Positions 52,654-62,223 of a stretch of DNA of 64,000 bases are shown here, piece after piece (the first letter of the stretch is position 1; every line of letters begins with the position of its first letter). Source of the stretch: Akkermansiaceae bacterium (GTDB lineage Bacteria; Verrucomicrobiota; Verrucomicrobiia; Verrucomicrobiales; Akkermansiaceae); contig CAJIZY010000002.1 in NCBI GenBank assembly GCA_905181965.1, positions 1 to 64,000 on the forward strand. Direction: 5' to 3'. The position numbers and the translations under genes are program-made. The notes beneath the pieces were generated by a model. It saw only the letters and a program-made list of their open reading frames with translations. It was not told where the DNA came from and searched no databases.

Positions 52654-53116
52654 TTCTTGGAGAGACTTACTCTCGAAAAGCGATCTTGGCGCATGATTTG
52701 TGTGCCTAAATACAAATCAACTCACCTCCATCCCCAGCTCTCTCACCTTGCAAAGCCCTCGTATCGCCTGCAAATAATCCTTAAATTTGCAGAAATTAGG
52801 GGTATCTCACGCCTCACTTTTCCACCAGAGTTTCCCCGCTTTTCGCAGCCTTCACCAACATCGACAAAAAAAGGAGGTTTCCTCTGACAAGATTATAGGC
52901 ATTAAGGCTGGATAAAACCGAAATAATTAAGGTTAGAAGAACGTTAAAAAGACCTCGTTAATTAAAAAAAACGATACCCCCCCTGACCAATCCAAATCTC
53001 AGATAAAACTGCCCATCACTCATCAAGCGAAACTCAACCTTTGAAAGCTTAAGACCTTCGCCCTATCTCCTTGCCACCAATTTCTTGATATCCTAGTTTA
53101 TCCGAACCTTCAGACC
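52654..53116. other. 463-bp intergenic region between divergent genes
   Basis: No open frame with coding character was seen. It separates the minus-strand protease gene from the + strand cytochrome gene, so promoters for both should lie here. I could not place a convincing -35/-10 pair. Contents: an 8-bp inverted repeat at 52694-52719, an AT-rich central part and short A-runs near 52970. Confidence 0.6.
52694..52719. promoter_or_regulatory. Inverted repeat upstream of the protease gene
   Basis: TGATTTGT (52694-52701) is complementary to ACAAATCA (52712-52719), with 10 nt between. It lies 41 bp before the protease start codon at 52653, where an operator or a leader hairpin could act. No known operator is recognised. 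Confidence 0.3.
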
Positions 53117-56100
53117 ATGCGTTTGCTCCTCACTCTATCGCTCATCTCTCTTATTACCTCATCTGGCAAGGCCGCCGAGGAATCGCCAAAGCCTGTCAGC
53201 TTTTATGAGGACATTCGTCCTATTTTTCAGGCGAACTGTGTCGGGTGCCACCAGCCCTCAAAGAATAATGGTGACTATGTCATGACCGACTTCCAACGCC
53301 TCTTGGCCGGAGGGGAAGAGGCCATCGCGATTGTTCCGGGTAAACCAGACGAAAGCCACCTGATCACAGAGATCACTCCTGATGGTGATGGCGACGCGGA
53401 AATGCCAAAAAAAGACGATCCACTTCACGAAGTTGAGATCGCGTTGATCCGTCGTTGGATCCAGGAAGGCGCAAAAGATGACACCCCCGAAAACGCGCGA
53501 CAACGATATGATCAGGAGCACCCGCCAGTCTACACTAAGCCACCCGTTATCACTTCCCTCGACCACTCACCCGACGGATCTCTCATAGCAATTTCCGGTT
53601 TCCACGAGGTCCTTCTTCAAAAAGCCGATGGCTCCGGCGAAGTTGCTCGATTGGTGGGCCTCTCCGAACGCATCGAATCCGTCCGCTTCTCTCCCGACGG
53701 AACGAAACTCGCCGTGACTGGAGGACTTCCCGGTCGCATGGGCGAGGTGCAGGTCTGGGACGTCTCAAAGAAAAAATTAACTCTCTCAGCCCCTGTCACT
53801 TTTGACACAATCTATGGTGCCGCTTGGTCGCCCGATGGTTCAAAAATCTCTTTCGGCTGCTCCGACAACAGCGTTCGCGCCATCGATGCCAAGACTGGAA
53901 AACAAGTCCTCTTTCAGGGCGGCCACAATGGATGGGTTTTTGACACAGCCTTCAACCCTAAAGGTGATCACGTCGTCTCAGTCAGTCGCGATATGACCGC
54001 TAAGCTCACCGAGCTAGCGACTCAACGCTTTATCGATAACATCACCTCCATCACCCCAAATGCCCTCAAGGGAGGAATGGCCGCCGTGGTAATGCATCCC
54101 ACTCGCGACGAAATTGTTGTCGGTGGTTCCGACGGGGTTCCCAAACTTTACCGCATCTTCCGAAATACCGCGCGCAAGATCGGCGACGACGCGAACCTCC
54201 TCCTTGAATTCCCTCCACTGGAAGGTCGTATCTTCGCCCTCGATATCTCAAAAGATGCCCGCCGCATCGCCGCAGGTAGCAGCCTCAATGGCAAAGGAGC
54301 GATTCACATTTACGAGGTTGATCCTGAGGCCCAAATCCCCAAGGAAATCGCCGAAATTATCAAGAAACCAACCCACGAGCGAAATGCCGACATGAAGGCC
54401 AAGCTCCAAAAGCATTTTAATAACAGCATCAAAACCCTCGCAACCATTCCGGTTCCCGAATGCGGAATATTTGCTGTCTCCTTCAATTCTGATGGCTCAA
54501 CGCTCGCTGCTTCCGGACCCGATGGCCTCGTCCGCCTTGTCGATGTTTCCACCGGAAAAATTTCAAAATCATTTATCCCTGTCACGATCTCTGCGCCGGC
54601 CAAAATTGCGGCAAACAATACTGTAACGAAAGAACCCCAAGCCAGACGGGAATCCCTCGATCCTGAAAAGATTCCCGCAGGTCGGTCGGTTGTTAAACTG
54701 AGTGTCGTTCCAGCTGGAGTCATCAAGATCGACAATCCCTACCGCTATGCCCAAGTCGTGATTTCAGCCCAACTTGATTCCGGCGACATCATCGACGTCA
54801 CTCGTATTGCAAAGAAAGCGACAAGCGGCAATCAGGCCAAGATCTCGAATACCGGGATCGTCCGCGGGGTCTCTAATGGAAGAACTCAACTCGAATTCAG
54901 CCTCGCTGGGCAGAAGACCACGATCCCAGTTGAAGTGACTGGGATGAATCTAAATTACATCCCGGCTTGGACCAAGGACGTGAACCCCGTCGTAGCCCGT
55001 ATGGGCTGTAATGCCGGAACCTGCCACGGAGCCAAAGATGGAAAAAACGGCTTCAAACTTTCCCTGCGTGGATACGATCCGATTTATGATGTCCGAGCTT
55101 TCACCGACGACATCTCTTCCCGCCGCGTCAATCTGGCCTCACCCGATGACAGTCTCATGCTTTTAAAAGCGACCTCGGCCGTGCCTCACGAAGGAGGACA
55201 ACTCACCAAACCCGGTGACGATTATTATAAGATCATTCGAGCTTGGATTGCCCAAGGAGCGAAGCTCGAAGAGAAACAAACCAAAGTTGAAAAAATCGAA
55301 GTGTTCCCACTCAATCCGGTCGTCCAAAATATTGGAGCGATGCAACAAATACGTGTGATCGCGACCTATCCCGGCGGCGAAACTCGTGATGTCACCTCGG
55401 AAGCCGTCATCACCAGCGGTAACGGTGAGGTTGCAGAAACCGTCGACGGTTATCCCGCGCTAGTAAAGGTCATCCGCCGTGGCGAAGCGCCCATTTTAGT
55501 TCGCTATGAAGGTGCCTATGCTGCCACCACGGTCACCGCAATGGGCGATCGTAGCGGGTTTGAGTGGATTGATCTCCCGGCTTTCAATCCTATCGATTCA
55601 CTCGTCGCAGAGAAATGGAAGCGTATGAAGATTCTCCCCTCGGAGATTTCAACTGATCTTGATTTCGCACGCCGTATCCATCTCGATCTGACAGGACTTC
55701 CTCCCACGGTCGAAAAAGTAAAATCATTTCTCGCCGACCCTCGCCACTCCCAAGTCAAGCGAAACGAGCTAATCGACTCACTCATCGGAAATCCCGAGTT
55801 CGTCGAGTTCTGGACCAACAAATGGTCGGACCTACTGCAAGTGAATCGTAAGTTCCTCGCGCCCGAGGGAGCCAAGCTGTTCCGCGAATGGATTCGCAAG
55901 GAAGTCGCCGAGAACACTCCTTACGATAAATTCGCCCAAAAAATCATTACCGCTTCCGGCTCCAACAAGGACAACCCGCCCGCCTCTTACTATAAGATTC
56001 TTCGTACTCCGGAGGACACGATGGAAAACACGACCCACCTTTTCTTAGCCACTCGCTTCAATTGCAACAAATGCCATGACCACCCCTTCGAGCGATGGAC

Positions 56101-58204
56101 CCAAGACAATTACTATGAAATGGCCGCCTTTTTTGCGCAGGTAGGACTCAAGGCTGACCCAGCAAGCGGTAAGAGTAAGATTGGCGGCACTGCCGTCGAG
56201 GGAGCCAAGCCACTTTATGAAGTCGTCTTCCAGAAAAACGATGCCGAGGTCATTCACGAGCGCACCGGCGAGGTCACTCCGCCCAGCTTTCCTTACGAAG
56301 CCGAGCACTCCGACAAAAAGGAGGCGACCCGACGAGATCGGCTTGCCGAGTGGACGACCTCCCCGGACAACCAATACTTCGCCTCTAGTTACGCCAACCG
56401 AGTCTGGGGTTACATGATGGGCACTGGAATCATCGAACCTCTCGACGATATCCGCGCCGGCAACCCTCCTTCAAATCCCGAGCTCCTTAAATGGTTGACC
56501 CAATATTTCATTGAGCATGATTTCGACGTTCGGGAACTCATGCGCGTTATCGTAAAATCCCGCACCTACCAACTCTCAATCGAGAGCCATCAATGGAACG
56601 AGGATGACAAGATCAACTTCTCGCACGCCAAGGCCCGACGCCTTCCTGCCGAAGTTCTCTACGACACGATTCATGCCGTCACGGGGGCCAGCAGCCGCTT
56701 CCCCGGAGTTCCCAAGGGCACGCGCGCTGCTTCACTTCCCGATGTCGGGGTCAAACTACCAGACGGATTCCTCGCAAACTTTGGTCGCCCAGTGCGCGAG
56801 AGTTCCTGCGAATGTGAACGCAATAGCGATATGCAATTGGGCCCTGTCATGGCTCTTCTCAGCGGGCCCACCGTGGGAGATGCCATTGCGGATCCTAGTA
56901 ATGCCATCGCGCAACTTGTCGAAAACACCAAGGATGACCCGTTCCTAATTGAGAGCATCTTTTATCGAATTCTCAGCCGACCTCCGAATCAAATTGAGAT
57001 TGATACCGCTCTCAAAGTCTTCAATTCAGGAATTGACGCTGACCATGCCAAACTTGAGCAGTCTCTTGCCGACCACCTCAAGAATCGTGATCCCGCTCTC
57101 GATGCTGCTGAGAAGAAGCAAGCTGCCGATACCGAAGCAATGCGCGCTGCGGTCGCAACACACGAAAAGGCCATCCAGCCTAAGATTGATTCTGCAGAAC
57201 AAAAGAGAAAGGACCAGATCACCCAACTTGAAGGAGAGAAAAAAACCTATGAAGCCGCCCTTCCCAAGACGATCACCACATGGGAGAAGGGTCTTGTTGG
57301 AGGCACCCCATGGATCGCCCTTGAGCCAAAAACTTTGAACTCAACCAACGGAGCCACTCTCAAAGTTGAGCCCGATCAGGCAATCTTTGTAAGCGGCACC
57401 AATGGCAAGACCACCTATACGCTTCAAGGAAATACAGAGTTGAGTGGCATTACTGGTGTCAGACTTGAAATGCTTGCCGACGACCGCCTTCCAGGCAAAG
57501 GCCCGGGTCTCGGAAACGGTAACTTCGTTTTAGGTGAGATTGAGTTAGAAATCGCTCCAGCTCGCGATCCTCAAAAATTTGCACGAGTCAAATTCTCCAC
57601 TGCACAAGCAACCTTCAGCCAACAAAATTATGAGGTCACCAAAGCCATCGACGGTAACCCGGGTGGGTCTAATGCCGGCTGGGCGATTTCACCGCAGTTA
57701 GGCAAGAATCAGACCGCCATCTTCACCATTGCGGACCCTATCCAACTTGAAGGCGGAAGCATTCTTAGGTTCACGCTCAAGCAACCTTACGACGACACCC
57801 ACACTCTTGGAAAATTCCGCCTTTCCCTTACCACTCAGAAATCCCCCCTTCCCTTCGCTCTCCCCGCGGATGTTAAGAAGGCTCTTGCCGCTCAAAAAGA
57901 GGGGCGCAGTAAGCCACAACTCGATACAATCACGAAATACTTCCGTGAAAATGATGCTCTACTCAAAGGCCTCGATCAAAAGCTTGCCGAGGCGCGCAAG
58001 CCTCTTCCCATCGATCCTAAGCTCGCTGAACTCAGAGTACTTCTCACGGCACTCGAGAAAAAGCCAAGCGTCGACCTTCGCCATGACCGTTGGCTTAACG
58101 ATCTCGCCTTGAGTAAAAAACAACTCGCGCAACGCCGTCTCACCGGTGCTCAGGATCTCACTTGGGCTCTCATCAACACCTCCGCCTTCCTCTTTAATCA
58201 TTAA
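53117..58204 (+). CDS. Large exported cytochrome/WD40/DUF1549/DUF1553 protein
   Basis: 1,695 residues with signal peptide. Order: a planctomycete cytochrome domain with CVGCH at 41-45; a WD40 propeller (about 140-500; [51 protein letters not shown]); an Ig-like (BIG2) domain (about 545-615); a second cytochrome-like segment with CNAGTCH (631-637); another Ig-like domain; DUF1549 with CNKCHDHPF (from Cys983); DUF1553 ([20 protein letters not shown]). A coiled coil (about 1310-1385) and a discoidin-like beta domain (about 1395-1580) lie before the true C-terminal [21 protein letters not shown]-type end. These insertions make it unusually long. Its DUF1501 partner starts 20 bp downstream. Function unknown. 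Confidence 0.92.
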   Translation: MRLLLTLSLISLITSSGKAAEESPKPVSFYEDIRPIFQANCVGCHQPSKNNGDYVMTDFQRLLAGGEEAIAIVPGKPDESHLITEITPDGDGDAEMPKKDDPLHEVEIALIRRWIQEGAKDDTPENARQRYDQEHPPVYTKPPVITSLDHSPDGSLIAISGFHEVLLQKADGSGEVARLVGLSERIESVRFSPDGTKLAVTGGLPGRMGEVQVWDVSKKKLTLSAPVTFDTIYGAAWSPDGSKISFGCSDNSVRAIDAKTGKQVLFQGGHNGWVFDTAFNPKGDHVVSVSRDMTAKLTELATQRFIDNITSITPNALKGGMAAVVMHPTRDEIVVGGSDGVPKLYRIFRNTARKIGDDANLLLEFPPLEGRIFALDISKDARRIAAGSSLNGKGAIHIYEVDPEAQIPKEIAEIIKKPTHERNADMKAKLQKHFNNSIKTLATIPVPECGIFAVSFNSDGSTLAASGPDGLVRLVDVSTGKISKSFIPVTISAPAKIAANNTVTKEPQARRESLDPEKIPAGRSVVKLSVVPAGVIKIDNPYRYAQVVISAQLDSGDIIDVTRIAKKATSGNQAKISNTGIVRGVSNGRTQLEFSLAGQKTTIPVEVTGMNLNYIPAWTKDVNPVVARMGCNAGTCHGAKDGKNGFKLSLRGYDPIYDVRAFTDDISSRRVNLASPDDSLMLLKATSAVPHEGGQLTKPGDDYYKIIRAWIAQGAKLEEKQTKVEKIEVFPLNPVVQNIGAMQQIRVIATYPGGETRDVTSEAVITSGNGEVAETVDGYPALVKVIRRGEAPILVRYEGAYAATTVTAMGDRSGFEWIDLPAFNPIDSLVAEKWKRMKILPSEISTDLDFARRIHLDLTGLPPTVEKVKSFLADPRHSQVKRNELIDSLIGNPEFVEFWTNKWSDLLQVNRKFLAPEGAKLFREWIRKEVAENTPYDKFAQKIITASGSNKDNPPASYYKILRTPEDTMENTTHLFLATRFNCNKCHDHPFERWTQDNYYEMAAFFAQVGLKADPASGKSKIGGTAVEGAKPLYEVVFQKNDAEVIHERTGEVTPPSFPYEAEHSDKKEATRRDRLAEWTTSPDNQYFASSYANRVWGYMMGTGIIEPLDDIRAGNPPSNPELLKWLTQYFIEHDFDVRELMRVIVKSRTYQLSIESHQWNEDDKINFSHAKARRLPAEVLYDTIHAVTGASSRFPGVPKGTRAASLPDVGVKLPDGFLANFGRPVRESSCECERNSDMQLGPVMALLSGPTVGDAIADPSNAIAQLVENTKDDPFLIESIFYRILSRPPNQIEIDTALKVFNSGIDADHAKLEQSLADHLKNRDPALDAAEKKQAADTEAMRAAVATHEKAIQPKIDSAEQKRKDQITQLEGEKKTYEAALPKTITTWEKGLVGGTPWIALEPKTLNSTNGATLKVEPDQAIFVSGTNGKTTYTLQGNTELSGITGVRLEMLADDRLPGKGPGLGNGNFVLGEIELEIAPARDPQKFARVKFSTAQATFSQQNYEVTKAIDGNPGGSNAGWAISPQLGKNQTAIFTIADPIQLEGGSILRFTLKQPYDDTHTLGKFRLSLTTQKSPLPFALPADVKKALAAQKEGRSKPQLDTITKYFRENDALLKGLDQKLAEARKPLPIDPKLAELRVLLTALEKKPSVDLRHDRWLNDLALSKKQLAQRRLTGAQDLTWALINTSAFLFNH

Positions 58205-58224
58205 CGCCAAACCGACCCAAAACC

Positions 58225-59694
58225 ATGTTTAGAATCCCAGGACAAGCCGCTAAAGACATATGTGACCCCGATGCCGGAGTCACTCGCCGCGATGTATTAC
58301 GAGTCGGAGGAGCGGGAATGCTCGGGATGTCACTTGGCACCATGTTTCAGGCCAAAGCACTGGCCGAAGAGAAAAAGAAATCCGGCGCTCCCGGCTGGGG
58401 AAAAGCCAAAAGCATCATCATGGTCTATCTCCAAGGTGGGCCAAGTCATCTTGATCTCTGGGACCCAAAGGAAAACGTGCCCGACAATGTTCGCAGCACC
58501 CTAAAGTCCATCCCTACCAAAATTCCTGGAGTTAACTTCACCGAGGCCCTTCCTAAGCTCGCCAAGATTAACGATAAGTTCACCATGATCCGGTCGATGA
58601 GCTACACGCCCAACGGCCTCTTCAACCACACCGCCGCGATTTATCAAATGATGACGGGCTACACCACCGACAAGGTCAGCCCTTCCGGTCAGCTCGAGCC
58701 ACCTAGCCCGAAGGATTTTCCCAACTTTGGCTCAAACATCACAAAGATGCGACCCATGGAAGATCCGATGCTTCCCTTTGTCATGCTCCCACGGCCGCTT
58801 CAGGAAAGTAACGTTGTTGGCAAAGGCGGCAGTGCCGGGTTCCTTGGGAAATCCTATGATCCTTACACCCTCTATCCCGGTGGTGGCGACATGGACATGT
58901 CCAAAATGGCCCGCATTAAAATCGACGATCTCCAGCTCAGACCTGACGTTTTTTCGCTTCGCCTAAAACGCCGCGCGAGCCTTCGAAATGCCATCAACGC
59001 ACAGATGCCCACCATCGACAAAGCAGTCGAGGAGTATTCACTTGATGAAAACTACGACCGCGCGCTCAATCTCATAGTTAGCGGTCGTGCTCGTGAAGCC
59101 TTCGCTCTTGAACAGGAAAGCGACAAAACTCGTGAAGCCTACGGCAAGAATACTTTTGGGGATAGCTGCCTTCTCGCGCGCCGCTTGGTGGAAGCTGGCA
59201 CCCGCGTGGTCGAAGTCATCTGGCCGAAAGTCGCCAACTCCGACAACCACTCGTGGGATACGCACAAGGATCTCACTAAACGGATCAAGAACCAGGGCGG
59301 TCCCATGCTCGACAAGGGACTCTCCACCCTCATTTCGGATCTTGATGACCGCGGCCTCCTCGACGAGACCCTCGTTGTTGCGGTGGGCGAATTTGGGCGC
59401 AGTCCACAAAAAGGAGTGAGCACATCGGGCAACGGAAATAGCGCCGATGGCCGCGACCATTGGCCTTACTGCTACACTAGCGTGGTCGCCGGAGCAGGCA
59501 TCAAACAAGGCTACGTTCATGGCAAATCTGACAAAACCGGCTCCGCACCTGTGGAAGACCCAGTTCACCCGGGCGAACTCCTAGCCACGATTTACCACGC
59601 CTTCGGAATCGATCCTGAGACCATGGTGATGAATCACCTCAATCAACCCCGCGAACTGGTCAAGGAAAAGCCAGTCCTCAAACTATTCAGCTAG
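58225..59694 (+). CDS. DUF1501 family exported protein
   Basis: 489 residues. A Tat-like signal ([19 protein letters not shown]) sits about 20 residues in. Family motifs: [109 protein letters not shown] and [17 protein letters not shown]. It follows the large DUF1549/DUF1553 gene with a 20-bp gap and no terminator, so the two are one operon. It differs clearly from the DUF1501 protein at 1411 and belongs to the longer subgroup. Function unknown. Confidence 0.93.
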   Translation: MFRIPGQAAKDICDPDAGVTRRDVLRVGGAGMLGMSLGTMFQAKALAEEKKKSGAPGWGKAKSIIMVYLQGGPSHLDLWDPKENVPDNVRSTLKSIPTKIPGVNFTEALPKLAKINDKFTMIRSMSYTPNGLFNHTAAIYQMMTGYTTDKVSPSGQLEPPSPKDFPNFGSNITKMRPMEDPMLPFVMLPRPLQESNVVGKGGSAGFLGKSYDPYTLYPGGGDMDMSKMARIKIDDLQLRPDVFSLRLKRRASLRNAINAQMPTIDKAVEEYSLDENYDRALNLIVSGRAREAFALEQESDKTREAYGKNTFGDSCLLARRLVEAGTRVVEVIWPKVANSDNHSWDTHKDLTKRIKNQGGPMLDKGLSTLISDLDDRGLLDETLVVAVGEFGRSPQKGVSTSGNGNSADGRDHWPYCYTSVVAGAGIKQGYVHGKSDKTGSAPVEDPVHPGELLATIYHAFGIDPETMVMNHLNQPRELVKEKPVLKLFS

Positions 59695-59828
59695 CCTGAG
59701 TTGTTTGCTTGAAGGCCATAGCTTTCCATCGCCCAGCGAAAGAAGACTTTCTATTTGGAGAGGATCTGTTAGAAGATCGCCTTTTCCTTTTCTATTTTTC
59801 AGCCTCAGTTCATCATTCCAACCTCATC

Positions 59829-61350
59829 ATGAAAACCCCAAAACGTCTTCTCTCTTTTCCCTTGAGGTCTTTCTCTCCTTATTATAGCCCTCAGCGCGAC
59901 TGCCAATGCTGGAGAGATTCCCATATCCGGTATCGAAGCCTTTCATCAGGGAGACAGCTTGGATGGTAACGGATCGGTTTTAAAAGCGATCGATGGCAGC
60001 GGCATGGATAAGCTCGATTTCGACGACCCCTCTACCTGGACGGTTGCGAGTACGGCGTGGGCCGATGATTGGCAGGGGTTTTCCTCGGACAACTCTGGAG
60101 ATAACACTTGGGCCGTGATCGATCTTGGCGCCCCTGTAGCTAGTTTGAGCACAATGTATTTGTGGAATGTTGAGGAGACCAATGCTCTCGACCGGGGGGT
60201 GAAGGATTTTGAGGTTTTTCATGCTACGAGCCCGACACTTCTGCCACCGACCACAAGCGGCACCGTCACTCCCTACAGCTTCACCAGCGGGGGGTGGACT
60301 GCAATTGGTGGATCTGAACTCAAAATGGGAATCCAAGTTGGTGACGCGGGACAGGCTTACGATCTCTCGGATGCCGCCGGGGCCCGTTACATTGGCCTGA
60401 AGTTAACAAGCAACCACGGTGGATTTCGAACCGGATTTGCTGAAGTTGCCTTTAGCGATGTTGTAGATCCAGACGCTCTCACCCTAGGTGAGCCAGCTCC
60501 TCCAGATCCACCTGTTGATCCACCGGTTGGTCCCATCGATGGGAATGTTGTCCCTATCGCTAAAGTCTCGGCTTTTCATCAAGGAGATAGCCTCGATGCG
60601 AATGGATCAGTTTTGAAAATTGCTGACGGGAGCGGGATGGCAAAAGGCGACGCCAACGATCCTTCGACTTGGACGATCAGCAGCACTGCTTGGGCTGATG
60701 ACTGGCAGGGGTTTTCTTCAGACAATTCGGGGAACAACACTTGGGTTGTCCTCGATTTGGGAGCCCAAACCACTGGCCTTGACAAAATGTATCTCTGGAA
60801 TGTTCAAGAGGGAAATGCTCTCGATCGGGGAACAAGCACTTTTGATGTCTACTATGCCTCCTCTCCTAGCGAAGCAGCACCAGACACGAGCGGAGCTGTC
60901 ACACCCTATGATTTTGGAGGTGGTGGATGGACACAGCTCAGCACCGGAAATAATCTCGCACAGGGAATTCAAATTGGCGATTCCGGTGAAGTTTTTGACA
61001 TCTCGGGAGCTTCGGGTGCTCGGTATATCGGACTTCACCTCACCGCTAACCATGGCGGTTTCCGCACCGGTCTCGCCGAGGTTGCCATCACGGTAGACTC
61101 GTCAGGAAATGGCCTTGAGATCCTGAGCGTCGATACTTCTGAGATCCAAGAAAACAGGCTCGGGCTCACTTGGTATTCCAGATCGGGGAGAATCTATGGG
61201 ATTAATTATTCAGATGATTTGATCGAATGGATCGAACTGACCGACAGTTACCCAGCAAACGCTGACGGCGAAACAACCACTTTTTCCTATGAAGGACCTG
61301 ATGTTTTTGCTGCCAAGAAGCGATTCTACCAAGTCTTCGAGGTTCAATAA
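59829..61350 (+). CDS. Surface protein with two discoidin-like domains; frameshift in the signal peptide
   Basis: ATG 59829 opens a signal-like sequence (MKTPKRLLSFPLRSF), but the frame must move by one extra base near 59870 to give LLIIALSATANAGEIPISGI, the expected end of the signal and start of the mature protein; from there the frame is open to 61350. Without the correction the first in-frame ATG is 59959. The mature protein has two copies of a discoidin/F5-8C-like jelly roll (about 59935-60455 and 60565-61085): AFHQGDSLD.NGS, WADDWQGFSSDNSG, MYLWNV, RYIGL.LT.NHGGFRTG. A Pro/Asp linker joins them. The end (LTWYSRSGRIYGINYSDDLI; FYQVFEVQ) is the common C-terminal module; no PEP-CTERM tail. 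Confidence 0.8.
60778..60837 (+). repeat. 60-nt segment identical to 61753-61812 (copy A)
   Basis: This stretch, coding for the LDKMYLWNVQEGNALDRGTS region of the second discoidin domain, is base-for-base identical to 61753-61812 in the next gene. The identity is higher than in the rest of the two domains. Confidence 0.9.
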
Positions 61351-61458
61351 TGCCAAAACACGATTTCAGAAGACTAATTTTTTTTAAAAAAACCTAGACG
61401 AGACAGCCAATAAACAGTTTCCTGAACGGGTTAAAGATCTAACAGTTATAAAAATCAT

Positions 61459-62145
61459 ATGAATGCACTAACAAAATTACCCTTGTTTTTAGGGGTTACT
61501 ATCGGCACCGCATCGGCTGCCGTCGTAGTTCCTGCGGGGATTACAGCCTTCCACCAGGGCGATAGCCTCGATGGAAATGGCTCTATCCTGAAAGCCGCTG
61601 ATGGAAGCGGAATGGCCAAAGGTGACGCCGGCGATCCTTCGACTTGGACAGTCAGCAGCACTGCTTGGGCTGATGACTGGCAGGGTTTCTCTTCAGACAA
61701 CTCTGGGAACAACACTTGGGCCGTCGTCGATCTCGGATCCGCGACCGCTGGTCTTGACAAAATGTATCTCTGGAATGTTCAAGAGGGAAATGCTCTCGAT
61801 CGGGGAACAAGCGCTTTTGACATCTACTATTCCAACTCTCCTACGTCGGCAGCACCTGCCGCGAGCGGAACAGTTACTTCCTACGACTTTGGAAGCGGTG
61901 GTTGGACCCAGCTCAGTGCAGGAAACAATCTTGCAATAGGAACTCAGGTAGGTGATGCCGGTGAGAGCTTTGATATCTCGGGCGCTTCCGGTGCTCAGTA
62001 TATCGGACTTCACCTCACCGCAAACCACGGCGGTTTCCGCACCGGTCTCGGTGAGATTGCGATCACAACAAGCGGTATTCCCGAGCCAAGTTCACTTGGA
62101 CTTCTCCTTCTTGGCGGTGTCCTTGGACTTCGTCGCCGTCGCTAA
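61459..62145 (+). CDS. PEP-CTERM protein with one discoidin-like domain
   Basis: 228 residues with signal peptide (KLPLFLGVTIGTASAA). The mature part is a single discoidin-like jelly roll, very close to the second domain of the preceding gene (shared ITAFHQGDSLDGNGSIL, WADDWQGFSSDNSGNNTW, DKMYLWNVQEGNALDRGTS, IGLHLTANHGGFRTGL). The C-terminus is a PEP-CTERM tail, IPEPSSLGLLLLGGVLGLRRRR. The neighbour has the same domain twice and another C-terminal module, so gene duplication and tail exchange are evident. The leader (61351-61458) contains a T8A7 tract at about 61378-61392 and no clear promoter. A strong hairpin terminator follows. Probably a surface glycan-binding or matrix protein. Confidence 0.9.
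   Translation: MNALTKLPLFLGVTIGTASAAVVVPAGITAFHQGDSLDGNGSILKAADGSGMAKGDAGDPSTWTVSSTAWADDWQGFSSDNSGNNTWAVVDLGSATAGLDKMYLWNVQEGNALDRGTSAFDIYYSNSPTSAAPAASGTVTSYDFGSGGWTQLSAGNNLAIGTQVGDAGESFDISGASGAQYIGLHLTANHGGFRTGLGEIAITTSGIPEPSSLGLLLLGGVLGLRRRR
61753..61812 (+). repeat. 60-nt segment identical to 60778-60837 (copy B)
   Basis: Second copy of the identical 60-nt segment, in the same position of the discoidin-like domain and in the same reading frame. It points to recent duplication or gene conversion between the neighbouring genes. Confidence 0.9.
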
Positions 62146-62191
62146 GTCACCACTTGGTGAACGAGCCCAACAAGGACTTTAAACCTCTTCA

Positions 62192-62219
62192 GAAAGCCCG
62201 CTCATAGCGGGCTTTCTTT
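62192..62219 (+). terminator. Intrinsic terminator after the PEP-CTERM gene
   Basis: GAAAGCCCGCT (62192-62202) pairs perfectly with AGCGGGCTTTC (62206-62216), an 11-bp GC-rich stem with a 3-nt loop, followed by TTT. It lies between the PEP-CTERM stop at 62145 and the next start at 62224. Confidence 0.88.
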
Positions 62220-62223
62220 GCGT

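Noticed and set aside
55007-55027. CNAGTCH as an ordinary heme-binding motif
   Set aside because: The spacing is CxxxxCH rather than CxxCH. It is conserved in the family, but heme attachment there cannot be assumed.
61378-61392. T8A7 palindromic tract as a terminator
   Set aside because: The stem would be only A-T pairs, so it is unlikely to terminate; it may equally be part of a promoter region.
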